Shown here piece after piece: positions 1 through 12,361 of a stretch of DNA of 64,000 bases. The translations under genes were made by a program, and so were the position numbers. The stretch is from the NCBI RefSeq assembly GCF_036417845.1, contig NC_089983.1, positions 50,781,297-50,845,296 of the forward strand, in the 5' to 3' direction. Below the pieces are notes generated by a model that had not been told where the DNA came from, made no database searches, and saw nothing but the letters and a program-made list of their open reading frames with translations. The stretch comes from Apteryx mantelli (taxonomy: Eukaryota; Chordata; Aves; Apterygiformes; Apterygidae). The stretch's first letter is position 1. Every line of letters begins with the position of its first letter.

Positions 1-3000
1 GCCTGCCAGGCATACCCACTACACCACAGAGCGATATTAATGGACAGCAGTGGTACAGCAAACAAGGTGGAGCACTGACAGCCAGGATGAATGCAACACG
101 AAATGAAAGAGCAGATCAAAAGAACCCTGTTTAAAGAAAGGAACTTATAATAACTTGTTAGGACTGTGATGCAGCACCTGATGCTGACTATTCACCAGCA
201 GATGAATCATAAGGTCAGTTCTGGTTTTCCAGGGGAAAGTCAGCATCTAAACTACTAACAAAGAACATCAGATTTCTAAAATATACTACTACTTCTTTCA
301 CATTACCAGTACTATTGACACACTCTTGATGTTCCCTCTGTAAGACAGCGCCTCACTGAATGAAAGTAAAAGGCTAGATTCAGTGCTACTTTATAAACAT
401 AGTTCGCTGTAGTTCTTGTTATGCGAGTAAAATTTCAAAAGCACGTACCAAATGTCAGTAAGACTCAGAAGTGTAAATCACTTTGAAAGAGAAACCTGCG
501 AACACCCGAACACCCGGCTGTATAGGCACAGTCGCAAGAGGCCACATTTTAAGGATCGCTCATCAGCTGAAACCGGGTCACATGCACGCTCACAGCCCAA
601 TGTAACAAAGAAAACTATTTCATTAGAACTACCTGATCACACTCACCTACATTTTTAGGCTTTTGAAAACACTACCCAAAAACCTTGTTTTGGCTGTAAA
701 CATAGCAAAGAAAAAGGCAAGAATTAAAGGAGTTTCTTGAAAGCATTTCCACGAAACGAAATATTTTGTTGTCAATAGCATTTTCTAAATTGATGATCTC
801 AAAATACTTCAAACTTTTGTGAATTCAGCTTTCCATTCTTTATTTTACAAATATGTACAGGCATGTAAAAGATGTAAATGACAATTTCAGAGACTACACA
901 TTAAGGATTTGTCTAGAGCGGGATTTTAAAGGTCTGTTTTTAGATAACATTGGAGAACACTAACTCACATGCTCTTAAAGCGCGTTAATCTTATCTACCC
1001 TAAGGTTTTAAAGCAAATAAGCTATTAAGACCAACCTACAATCCAGCCCAAAGAATCTCCACTAATTTTCACACGCAAAGATGGAAGAGAGTCATTATCG
1101 CTCACAACTCTATTACACTAACCACCACCCCTGTAGCTCTATACAGCTGCAGAGATGAGTGGACTAAGTTTTTAATCTGTTTACACACAGTAGAAGAAAA
1201 AATACACAAGAGCAGACAAAGAGATCCCCATTTGAGAGTTTCAAATACCTAAGAACAGGAATTAATTTAGACAGCATTTGGGGAGAGGGGTGGGAAGACC
1301 CACAGGGGGGAAAAAGCAGGTCTAACTATTCCACAATGGGTGTGCTTAGATCCTACTTTAGTGTCAGTCTCTCATTAAATTTAAGCACCACTTCATAGGA
1401 TCAGCTGGCAGGAGAAAAAAATGGTGTTGTTTCCCCCACCTATCTTCTCTCCCTACCCTAAGAAGCTTCTCCACTACTGATAAAGAGCCCAGTGCTTTAC
1501 CCTTTCCCATGAAGGACGTGGCTTCTGAAAGAGCAAAGCAAGGACAAGGCAGGAGATGAGAGAGGGTGGGGTGTTTTTTTTTTTTTTCTTTTAATTAGTT
1601 TTATCCCTCTCCCAGACTCATTTGCATCCCTCCCAAATGAGCTATTTGATGTCTCTGCTATTGCTGTGTCTTGCAGATTTGGCAAGATGATGCAAGTCTC
1701 CATTCCTTTATGGCTGGACACAGACTGAAAAATAGAAGAATGGTATCATGTCACGTTATGTTGCCACATGCCTTCCTGCATCCCCCAATCCTGGGCATGT
1801 ATTCCTTTATTTTCCCTTACACCTGCGCTCAGACTCATCTGATTGCAGTTAGACTGCACGCAACCACTGCACATCTGTGAACAGCGAGACAGGGAAAGAA
1901 ACTTTCTCTAGGCTTGAGAAAACATTAAAACTCATTGGGAGAGTTAGCCTTAAAAATAGATAAATTTTGCAGGAGATAGTCATATTTAATCCTCCCCTTT
2001 CACCTCAGCTCCTGCACGCATATATATTCTCTTCCAGAAGAATCTTTCTAAACAGCTTTAAAGGTTAACTTTACATGGACCACACCATCAGGGAAAGTGT
2101 AACCAACTTAATACACATTAAGATAGAAAATGGTAAGCAACCATCAGAATATCAAATATCTAGCTACTAATGTGGATACGAACACACACACACACAAAAT
2201 CTCACGTCTGAAAGTATGCTAAATAGCTAGCTCCAGGAAGACGATATGGCCAACAACACTTTATGAGGGAAGCCCCTGGAGGGTGAGGCTAAACTTCAGC
2301 AGACACCATTAAAGTCTTCACAAATCCCTTTGTAAGTAATTAAGGCAACTATAGTATTCCCGATAGACAGTATGAACATTAGGTAACAATTTCAACAGCT
2401 CCAGTTTCCTTACAGCACATATAAAAATAAGTCATTAGCAAATGAGTTAATAACAATTATCACATGTAAGTACTGAACTTATGAAGAGACTCTGTCAATG
2501 ATGTCCCTAGAGACATCATCAATACCAGCTCAGTAAGACTTCCCTTCCTCAACTTTTAACTTTGAAGCATGTTATAAGAATTAAAACTAAAGCTAAAAAT
2601 AAATAAAATAGTTCTCCTCCCTCAGGCTGTTTTGTTTAAAGAACAGCCTCAGCTTCTATAGTTTTGGCCTAGCTACAATTATTTATGTAAAAGCTGATGA
2701 TGTATAAACTGAAATAGTTGCAGAAATGATCCAAGTCTCAGCAACAGACATTAAAGTTTGCCCTGAGATGGAGACAGAAACAGACAATGAAACACACCTG
2801 TCATTAAAAAGTGAGAAGACAAATAAGCAGAGAAAAAAATCTGCAATCAGTAACTATTCATAAGTTCTGTGCCACCGGCCAAGGAGCAACACTCTTGTCC
2901 CTGTCCCCTCCCAGTGAAGGGGAGGAATGCAACAGTGAAGTGGAGGAAAGCAAACAAAATACTGAAGTGGAAGTTAAACCACTCAAAATGCTGCACATTC

Positions 3001-3889
3001 TTAACACTTCTGAGGGAGATCACAGTCCAAACGAGAGCTTTTTGTTCCCCCAAGACAGATCCATAACACCTCCACCAAAAAAAGTTAGGGCCATCAAAGG
3101 AATCAGCAATGCACTGGAGAGCTTTTCACATCCAGGATTTGAGCCTCTTCACCGATTCCAATTTCAAGGCAACCCTGGAAAGAACAGTATTCTTCAAACA
3201 GCATTGGACAGAACTCTGAGGATATTTATAAGGTGTCTGATGTATTCCAGGTCACTATAGTTTCTCCAAGTATGAAGTACAAAGATCATAGTAAAGACTC
3301 TATTACAGGAAACTAAAGAAAACTGAAGATAAAGAAATAGGCCTGCCATTGCTCACAGCAAACTGCTACAACCACTACAGGAGCTTTCTTAAACGGAAGG
3401 CTAAGATCCACAGCAGAAGTGCTTCAATGCATACCATAAAAATGCACAAGATTTAGAGATTTGGAAAAAAAGTCCTCTTCTAAAAGTTTAATGCATCATT
3501 TTAAAAAATGGTGCTGGATTTTTTTTTTATAAACATAAAAGTGCTGGTTCTCCAGCTCAGTCTAGAACCCGAACATTTCCATCCCAGGCTGCCACCAGGT
3601 TAGCAACGCTGCTTGGCGAACTGTTACCTCCAACATAAGCCCATACTCTTTTGAAACCTACTGAAGACTATGTCCCTCAAAGCGGAGAGAAACTGAAGTG
3701 TTTTGCTTCCAGTCTACTACAGGAGCACTGCTCAAAGCGAATCATCCCGACGCATTCTTGTCAATTAACGCAGCTGGAAAGACTGCCCGGGCAGTTTTCC
3801 TTACTGTGTTCATGCCCCAGATTTCACAAACCAGCGCGTGGTTTTAAAAGCCTCGCGGTTAACGCGCAGCTCCGAGCAGGCCACGACAA
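1..3889 (-). other. Probable intron 1 of the minus-strand gene (ACVR1 by synteny)
   Basis: This AT-rich stretch lies downstream, in the minus direction, of the CpG-island first exon that ends at 4592. I see no conserved protein-coding exon in it. It holds a short AC repeat near 2186-2206, homopolymer runs near 1570-1588, and one coding-like block at 2717-3316 that is listed separately. Calling it an intron is inference from the strong minus-strand donor at 4591/4590 and from gene order in amniotes, where ACVR1 lies head to head with UPP2. Confidence 0.4.
2717..3316 (+). pseudogene. Coding-like block with shifted frames, parent unknown
   Basis: Three open stretches follow one another on the plus strand. 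The first is 2717-2863 (acidic and lysine-rich, containing METETDNETHLSLKSEK). The second is the frame of 2811-3260, convincing from about 2899 (containing SPPSEGEECNSEVEESKQ and TPPPKKVRAIKG). The third is 3212-3316 (containing SEDIYKVSDVFQ, then a stop). The frames go 2, 0, 2 modulo 3, so two opposite frameshifts would join them into about 200 codons. Residue use (E, K, S, P-rich) resembles a disordered segment of a nuclear protein. No introns are visible, which suits a retrocopy or a broken exon. I do not recognise the parent gene. It may also be chance in a low-stop region. Confidence 0.3.
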
Positions 3890-4591
3890 AGCACGCCTGC
3901 CTGCCGCTAGCGCTGCACGGCAGTGGAAGCCTTGACGGGAGCCCGGCAGCAGCAGCCCCGGATCCCCCCCGTTCCGGCCCAGCACCACGGGCCGCAAGCA
4001 GGGGTTTGAGCCGGGCCCCCCGCCCCGCCCCGCCGCGCACGGCGCCGCGCAGCGGAACAGGTGCCTTCAGCTGAGCAAGGCGCGCGGGACCTCGGCCTGC
4101 GGCTTCTTGTCCCCCCCCCCCCCAAACCCGGGCCCCGGGCACGCTGACAGCGCCGGCGGCCCCGCTCCGCGCCCGCTCCTCGCCGCACGAGCGCGGCCAG
4201 AACCCGTCGCCCGCCCGCCCGCGGCGGCCCTGGGCTGCGGCCCCGGGCAGCGGTCGCCGAGGCGGCCGGAGCCGGAGCCCCGCGTCCCCCCCCCCCGCGG
4301 GCCGCCCCGGAGGCAGCGCCCCACGCCGCGCGTGAACGCCGGGCTCCGCCGCGGGCGCCGGGCGCGGAGCAGGGCGGCGGCGGCGCAGCTCCCCCGCCGC
4401 GGGGGCCGGGCCGGGCCGGACCGGACCGCTCCGCGCAGGCTGCCGGCGCTGGGGCTGCCGCCGAGCGCCGCCGGGCCGGGGCTGCAAGGCCGCCGCGCCC
4501 CCACCTCACCTCACCTCATCCCCGGCCCGGCCCGGCCTGGCCTGTCACGGAGCCGCGCCGCGCGCGACCGCCGGTTCCGGGCCGCACTCAC

Positions 4592-4700
4592 CTCCCCATG
4601 GCGATGGCGGCGGCGGGGCGCTAGGGCCGCGGCGAGCTCCCCATGGGGCGGCGGCGGCCGCGCTCCCGGCACGGCACGGTGCGGCACCCTGCCCGCGGCC
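4592..4700 (-). other. ACVR1: Probable first exon, mostly 5' untranslated, of ACVR1
   Basis: Read on the minus strand, the sequence runs GCCATGGGGAG and then GTGAGTG, a near-consensus donor with the last exon base at 4592. The transcription start cannot be placed, so the right edge given here is nominal. Two ATGs lie in the presumed leader. One opens a seven-codon frame that closes with TAG (4644 down to 4621). The other (4599-4597) sits in a good Kozak context only eight bases before the donor. A second cluster of possible donors (GTGAGG repeats) lies at about 4503-4517. ACVR1 encodes the type I BMP receptor ALK2, whose first exon is non-coding in mammals. The name rests only on gene order next to UPP2 and CCDC148. 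Confidence 0.4.
4621..4644 (-). other. Short upstream open reading frame
   Basis: On the minus strand, an ATG at 4644-4642 is followed by GGG AGC TCG CCG CGG CCC TAG, giving the peptide MGSSPRP and a stop at 4623-4621. If the transcript starts upstream of 4644 this uORF would be in its leader and could lower translation of the main frame. Its conservation cannot be judged from one sequence. Confidence 0.3.
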
Positions 4701-5215
4701 CGCCCGCCTGCCCCGCGGCGGCGCCCGGCGGCGGCGGACGCTGACAAAGGGCCGCGGCGAGCGGCGGCGGCGGGAGGGACGGACGGGGGGCGGGAAGGGC
4801 CGGCGGTGGCTGCGCCCCGCCCCGCCAATGGCCGGCGGCACTGCCCCCTGCGCGTCACTTCCGCCCGCCGCTGCGCCCCGCCCCTTTCGGGAGGGGATCC
4901 GGTACCGTGACGCGGGGTCGGCGCGAGGGGGCCCGAAAGCGGAAGCGGAAGCGCCGCGCCCGCCCCCGCCCCGAGCAGGCCGAGCCGCCCCGCGGGCGCC
5001 CCGTCCCGGCGCGTCGGTTCCGCGCACCGGCGGCGGGGGCGGAGCGCGCAGAGCGGAGCCACGTGTGGAACATCACCGTTTGGTCCTAAATCGCTGCTTA
5101 GCCGCTTCCTCCTGCGCTGCTGCGTCACCCTGCGCGGGGGCAATAAGCGACAAAAAGCAACCACGTCCCCACGGCGGATCCTTGCGGCTGCCGCGCTGCG
5201 AGGAGCAGAATCGCG

Positions 5216-8200
5216 CGGGAGCATGAACTCATTCACAGAGGGTTATTTTTATTAAATACGAGTTTGGTTTCCGTGATTCCATTATTTCTAGGCATCCTTG
5301 TTAGTAGTCAGGTGAATCCAGCAGGTGTCTGGATTTTGGACCTGGTGTTATCCCTGTTGACACTGACTGGGGAGGTACCTTGCTAGATGAGTACTTGCTG
5401 TGAGCTGCTCCTGTTTAAAATACTGGTTATCTGACCAGGGAGTTAACCATGATTTAGGTGACCAGTTGTTCATTGTAAATATTGCAGTCGAAGCAAACAT
5501 TATGTGAATCCACGCTCAGAAATTCATTTAATCTTTTTCCATTAAATTAGTATTTTTCTGTCTCATTGACCAAAGAAGAATCTTAACAACAAAGTAATTA
5601 CAAGTCGTGGAAAAACTTAACCTGCTCTAGGAATAAATGATAAAAATGCTTTTATCCTTGTTAAAACCAATTGTGGTTCCTACACTGTGATGATCTGGCG
5701 TATAGGAAATACCCACTGTATGCACTTGAAAGAAGAATTCAACGTTTTTCTCGTTAAATAACAGGATTGCTTTGTGCTGGGTCCAAGGCCCTTTACGTTG
5801 CAGCTCTGCCCGTTGTCGTGGACTTTCGCTAATGAAGCGGCTTCGCCGGGCAGCGCGGCCAGAGACACAGCAGGGCACAACGCCTGTGGCCGAGTGCACG
5901 GGCAGTAATTGCAGCGATGGCTTCCGGGCAGGAAGCGACTGCTCCTTCCCTTGGGAAAAGGGCAGGTGCATGCGCTTAGCACATTCATCCTGAGCCGTGG
6001 CTTTGCACGTATGGCCTGTTCACGCACAACCCCCTGAATGGGGCCAGAATTTGACTCACTATGAGTAACAGGAATGTTTTTAATAGAGAAAGGAATATTA
6101 ATGCCTTTAAAAACACAGATAAGCCTACGTTTGGCTCAGCAGTAGAAGGCCAGTAATTTTCCACCGTGTACTGCCAAATAACTGAATGTGACATTCAAGT
6201 AGCTCGTGTGTAGGTGTCCCTCAGGAGAAAACACAGATCGAACAAGGACTGTTTTCCAGAGGAGAAGCCTAAAGTCTGGGTCCCTAAACACGAGTGTCAG
6301 AAACGGGGTGAGCAGCAAAATACCCAGAAACGGCAGCTCCCTGCGAGGCTCCACGGTGGTGCCGACAGCTGGCGCTTCTGAAAATACAGCTACTTGTTCA
6401 CAGCCTACAGCACTTTAGAAAATAGCAGCCCGCGTGGTTAATAGTGCTCGTAACAAAGGGTCGCGCTGTCGGATTAAACACCATCGCCAGCTAATGACAG
6501 GTTGCAAGATTTCCAGGGAACTGCATGGGTTAGAAACATTCTGCACGGCGAAGTTTCCACTTTTCTTTACTTTTGGTAGAACAACTTGAGCTCTGGAAGG
6601 TGTCATTAGCTGCGTAACCCACACATCGCTTGCTAAGGGACAGCTGGTGTTGGGAGCGTGTTCAAAGCCACAGAAGGAGTCAGCACTAAAAACTGAAATT
6701 AGGACTCAGCAGTTCCTGCCCACAGCCTAATATAATTGGATCACATATATATGTGGCTGATTTTTAATTAATAATCAAGATAAGGGGAAAATTAGGTTGG
6801 CAAAGTAATCTCAGCATAACCTGTAAACACGACCATGTACTTTTCTGTCCTTCTGAATATCGCTTCTTATTCATCGCTGGCAATATAAGTCTCCTTACAA
6901 ATAAATTTAGCTTCCAAAAGGGGGTGGGGGCAGTCAGTTGTTTTTTCCATCAGTATCGTAAGTGCTGGGTGTAAATTCCAGCTGCAAGTAGAGTTTTGTT
7001 TCCAATATTGTTATTTGGGGAGAAAAGCGGGGCTGGCATCTCTGATGAAGATCCCAGCAAGGTGCTGCGTTCAGCGGTAGCAGTCGTGGCCCCGGATGAG
7101 ACCTGCCGCGTGCCGGGGACCCACCGAGGTCCTGGCGATCCCGCATCCTCGGTCACCGTAAGAGCACGCCGAGGACAGCAAAACGCCTCGCTTTTCAAGC
7201 ATTTTACAGCCCCCCAGGGACGGGTGCCGTAAGTTCAGTGAGCGCATCCACCCATACCTGACCGTGCACACCTACACGGGGAGCAGAGCAGGATTAAATT
7301 TGGGGTCTTCCAGTTCGTTTCAGACTCTCCCTCGAAGACCCTCTTTCCATGGCAGTGTGCAATTTGTAAGTTTTTTCTGGACAACGTTTGTATCCATCAA
7401 GGTGTGACGACGGCAGGGCAACGCGGAAGGAGTACTGTGTGCATAAATTACCGTTCACAGGCATCAGAACAACCCCTTTAATGTTAATGTAAACACCACG
7501 CGCTTTAAAAGCATGTGGGCCCCAGGAACAATTACAGGCAGCTCCCAGCTTTTGCTGTAGAGCAGGTTCACCCTGAAATCCTTCCACGTGGAAAACCCTC
7601 CCAGCGAGCGAGCAAGTACAGCAAAATCAGGCTTCTCTGTTTTGATGTTATTACCATGGAAACCCGAAGCGCCTTTGTACTTTGTGAATTCTGCCTCTCT
7701 CCGGAGCAACTTAAATTTCCAGTAACGACCATGTTCGGTGCTTTGTGAGTATAGGAACAGCCCAAACAGCTTAAAGATGATATACAGGAAATTTTTGGAA
7801 GACTGAATAATGGTTGGACCCCAAACCAACCACCTAATTTAATAAAATGATCTCCCTTTGGACTCCCATGTCTGTTTAATTGAGTGGGAAATTTTCCATG
7901 CTCGTTAGCGCGACCATGGTTTGGCACTCGCAGCAATTAGCCAGATTACACAGCGTTCCCGAAGCATGTCTAAATCCAGAAAACTTGCCTGGCGTTGTGC
8001 ACCGCGGCCTCCTGCCCGGCGTGACGGCAGACGGCGCTGGGGCTTGCGGAGCCACGTATCCCGGCCGGCACCGGGCCGGCACCCTGCACCGGGTCCCGCC
8101 AAGCCGGATCCCACCGAGCCGGACTGCGGGAGCGGCGCCGCGGCGGTGCTGCCTTCGGGACGGACCCAAGCCACGCCAGCCTGGTCGGGGAAAAACACTA

Positions 8201-11200
8201 TTATTCCTTCCAAAACACACAGTAAAAGCCGCTTTTGTAAAAGTATGTGAAATAATGAGGCCATACACAAAACCCGACCTAATAATTACCTGGAGCGTTG
8301 CTAAAGTTTTAAACGCTCTTAGCGTTATTAAAGTCAGTACATAAAGATCTCGCTTAGGTGTTGGAGGCGAACTGTGGTCCAGAAATCATCATCCAGATGA
8401 CCTTCCATGCTGCTGCTTGTCACGAATTATCTTCTTTTGCCTTGGGGAGATTTCTAAATATACATGCATGCAAATAAACAAATCTTCTGGCTGTAACATA
8501 ATCACAGTTACCTCAGCGCCCCTTCCCAAAAATACAGCACAGTGAAATTCTGAGCACAGCTGACGAGAAAACCCCGGGAAGCGCGTAGGTTTGAAATTAA
8601 AGAGCTCGTTTTAATACTCAGCTGTGATAAATTTGACTCCGAATATAAGTATTTCGTAAGGGTTTTGTGAGTCGGGCGCGCGTGAGTCACGGAAGAGCCG
8701 CGCTGGGGCGGCAGACGGGCCTGTCGCGACACCTCCGGCACGTGCGTGCGAAGCTCGTCAGCTCTGCGAGGGGGTTTAATCAGTCTGAAGCCGGGGCCGA
8801 GGACGTTCGTGGCGTTCCTGCTGCGTCGGAAAGGGCTGGATCCGGGGACGTTCCTGCACCGCGTTAAATAGGCCTCCACACGTCTCGGCCTTACGTTGCA
8901 CCACTGTCTTTACACATGAAATACCACTGATTTCCATGGCTTTGGGGAGTCAGGTACGGTTCAGTACAAGCATGGAGGGGAGAATCCAACTCCAAGTCAG
9001 TAACAAGAACATATCATTGCTACCAATTCGGTTTTGCACAAATTACGCAGTATTATTAAATCAAGCAAACCGTGTTCTTGCATCAGAGCATTAGCAGCAT
9101 AACTCACTTTCAGCCCGTTTTTTTAAATAGCACTTGCAATTAGTCTGCTTTGCTTTCCAAACTGATCGCATGCAATGTTTTGGTTTTTTACCAAAAAGCG
9201 CTCAAGTTCTCCAATTGCAAAGATTTGCCTCGCAGGGCTGTACAACTTCTTCCTGCTCCGGGTGTCATTTAGGAACAGCCAAATGGAAGTTATTGCAATT
9301 ATGTCCAAAAGTGAGTGATTAAAACTGAATCACCCGATGAAGCAAAGGACCCCTTTTCTTCAGTCTGCAGCCTTTAAACCGATCTCCGGGGCTGCCTCCT
9401 TGACGTCGAAGCCCTGAGCTCAAACCCGGCGAGCCCGCTTGCTGTCGCGGGAGGAAGGCAAGCGAGCAGCGGCCACGAGCATCCTTCCTCCTCCTCCTCC
9501 GCTCCTCTTCCTCAGGACTCCCAAGACGACAGATGTCTGCCTTGTGGAGACGGACAGGCTCTGGCTATTCTGAAGCAGCTCCGCGCCCTTCCTCTTCCTT
9601 CCGAAGAAGCAGGCGCAGAGAAGAGGTGCGCAGCGGACGCCGGATTTAGACGGAGGAGCGGGAGAAAAGCCCTGGATGCAAAGCCTTGGCGCACCCTCCC
9701 GTAAGGTCTGCCAAGCAGAGAGCGAGCCCCGAACGCCTCCGATGCACAGGGGCAGGAGAAGTCCTCAGCAGCACGAACGTAGCGCTCCTAAATCACCCCC
9801 CGTAAAGCCAGGCACCGGTTTTACTTTCTCCTCCAGCAGCTGATTAAGCGGCTGGTGAAGGAAGAAGCGTAATTTGCTGTCTGCATCCAGGCAAGGAACC
9901 CAGGTCTGCTGGCCGTGATGCTTCTGAGCAGCTGGAAAGGGGGAAACGCCTGTTGCCGGTTTAATACTGGGCAGGACAGAAACAACCCAGCAATATATCC
10001 GAGGGCAGACGGACCGGCTCGGTTAGGGGCAGTGCGCGCTGCGAGATACCCTTATATTTTAAATAAAGCAGTTTGGAAGGTCCCAGCTCTCTTCAGACCT
10101 CCCGCATGGGTACGCGTGAGGGTACCGCCTGATTTCCGTCCTTCTGCCCCGGATTAGCTCAACGTGATCTCGCCGGCAGTCAGCCTGCGGGAGCCTTTGG
10201 GGGCTGCTGCGCCCCGATGAAGCCGGTTTGCACCTCCCGCGGTCTGCAGCGAGCGCTGCGGACGGCGCCGGGGTGAGCTGGGCCGAGGGGACGGCGACGG
10301 TTGCAAGCAGCCGCCTAACAGCTCGTCCCGGAGCAGCTGCTCTCCGCAGGCGGGAGCGCCGGCACGGCTTAAGAAGCAAATCCAGGCCGTGGCTGTGAAC
10401 AGGATGCTTTGCTCCGCTAGCCTCGTGGTGATTCATTTGTCTCAGGCTTCCTTTTGCAAAGCTGTAAGAAAACTTTATAGATTTGGTAATAATCTGAGAC
10501 TCGTCTAAATGGCAAAATCACGGCTGCTGGCCAAATACAGGAAGCGCTTCCATAATTCACCACGTTGAGAGGTGTATGAAAACAGAATGGTTGCACGGAA
10601 AATACGCTCCGTGCATGCTTAACTCACCGGCCACATTACGGCTGTAAGCACTCGGATACTTGGGAATTAGAGGAGTCAGCGGCTCCTCAGTTGTCCTGAA
10701 ACTCTGCCGGTCGCGAGTGTCGGACTCGGGCTCCTCCGAGGACCGAGGGACCGGGAACCCCCCCCGGCGCGCTGAATCGCATCGCCTTTGTCCCCTTGCC
10801 CGAGACGCGGGAGCGGACGGGGCTGCTCCGGGGCGGAGCGGAGCCGTGCCGGGGACACGAGCCCCCGCGTCCCGCGTGTCGGGGGAGCGCGCACGCAGAA
10901 CGGGCTCCCCTCCGCCTCGCTTTCCGAGTGCTGCGCCCGTCAAGCTGCCTTCAAGTCGCCTCCTCCACGGAGAGGCCACCAGAGCCCCGACGCCGCTGCA
11001 AAAGCAGCGCTTCCTGCACGAGGCGCCTTAAAAACGTGCGTTGCTGCCCCGAAACGACGAAACCGGTTCAAACGCGGCGGGCGGGCGCGGGTATATACGC
11101 ACGCCGCCGGTTCCTTTCTCAGCTCCCCTTTTTGGTGGTGTTTCTTTCGGTGACCCCACAGGACATGGGGACGTGGACCGAGCAGGCGGCGGCAGGGCCC

Positions 11201-12110
11201 CTGCGCTGCGCCCGGCGTGCTCGCCGCTTTGCTCTCGTTTCGGTCCTTTTTAGGTCACAGATTGAAAAAAATGGGCAATTTGGTGGGAAGAACATTTAAG
11301 CTGCAATTTTGCCAGGCTCCTGGGAAAAACACCCCCCTGCTGCTGGACAACACGTCCTGGAGCATTAAACGACCGCAGATGGCCCTCGAAAGGCTGCGCC
11401 GCCTCCCCAAAACCGCCGTGCAGCCGGAGGGTCGATGCCCGGCGCCGCGCGGGGCCGCAGTCTCGCAGCACCGGCCTGATGCCCGGCCTCGGGCTCCCGC
11501 CGCGGTGCCCGGGCTGCAGCGGCTGGATGTGGCCGTCGCGGGGCCGCGGAAGGAAATGGCCGCAACGGTGCTGCAGCGGCCAGGGAACAAGCGTTGCAGC
11601 TGGGGAAGGCCAAAACTGACTGCAGAGTGGGGGAAAGAATAAAAGTGAAGTGCTCCCCTGCACGGCCCCTTCTTCTTTAGCTTTATCACCACTTAATTAG
11701 AAATCTTTGCTAATGAAAACTGAAGGAAATGAGTGCATTTTCTCAAAAAACACTCAAAATACAACATTACCGAAATGCTGATGTTTAAGAGCGTTTTGCT
11801 GTATTGCGACTTACATGACGAAGGCAAAACGCGGTAACGTCCCGCTCGCGGTGCTGAGCCCGGGGTGACGCTGACCCGCACGCTCGACTCGAGTACGTTG
11901 ATTTTCACATTAATTTTTCATAAAGGCTTGAAATAGGCAGCTCGGAGGCAACCACTAGCGCAGCTATTTTTATCGCTTCGATAAAATACCTACCACTTTG
12001 CTGGAGGCGACTGCAGGAATGAAAATGTTTACCAGCGGATCAGCAAGCGGATCGAGGATGCACTGCCGGCTCAGGCAAGGACCAGCATCGCATCCACATC
12101 CTGCAGCACC
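5216..12110. other. Intergenic or UPP2 5' region, no gene recognised
   Basis: Mixed composition with GC-rich patches at about 7.95-8.2, 9.4-9.7, 10.15-10.95 and 11.35-11.65 kb separated by AT-rich DNA. Many long open frames exist in the patches on several overlapping frames and both strands, as expected from low stop frequency, and none has a recognisable domain. The missing first coding exon of UPP2 (about 20 residues) could lie here or in 12.4-16.5 kb, but I could not pick it out. Confidence 0.5.
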
Positions 12111-12116
12111 CGGAGC

Positions 12117-12361
12117 ACGCACGTATCCGTATGGAGCTGGGTGCCTGGAACGCGCACGTACCCGCATGGAGCCGGGTGCCCGGAGCGCGCACGTATCCGT
12201 GTGGAGCTGGGTGCCTGGAACGCGCACGTACCCGCATGGAGCCGGGTGCCCGGAGCGCGCACGTGTCCATATGGAGCTGGGTGCCTGAAGCGCGCACGTA
12301 CCTGCACAGAGCCAGGTGCCCGGAGCGCGCACGTACCCGCACGGAGCCGGGTGCCCCCAGA
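12117..12361. repeat. 35-bp minisatellite, seven units, two alternating variants
   Basis: Seven head-to-tail units of 35 bp start at 12117, 12152, 12187, 12222, 12257, 12292 and 12327. Units 1, 3 and 5 are one type (core GGAGCTGGGTGCCTG). Units 2, 4, 6 and 7 are another (core GGAGCCGGGTGCCCGGAG; unit 6 is degenerate and unit 7 ends in CCCCAG). The array is therefore three 70-bp dimers plus one extra unit. Because 35 is not a multiple of three, the long open frames across it in several frames are artefacts of the repeat. Confidence 0.9.

Larger units (their letters stand above)
3890..5215 (-). promoter_or_regulatory. CpG-island promoter
   Basis: About 1.3 kb of very high G+C with dense CpG, sharply bounded by AT-rich DNA on both sides. 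It contains many GC boxes (CCGCCC), a CCAAT box at 4825-4829, an ETS-type site at 4856-4863 (CACTTCCG), a tandem pair of GGAA cores at 4939-4953 (GCGGAAGCGGAAGCG), and an E-box CACGTG near 5060. No TATA box is evident. This is the usual look of a housekeeping promoter. The donor at 4591/4590 shows that at least one transcript leaves on the minus strand. By synteny this should be the ACVR1 promoter, and a divergent transcript towards UPP2 on the plus strand is possible. Confidence 0.7.

Noticed and set aside
3810-5236. Many overlapping long frames in the CpG island
   Set aside because: All are shadows of the low-stop composition. The island is promoter and untranslated leader.
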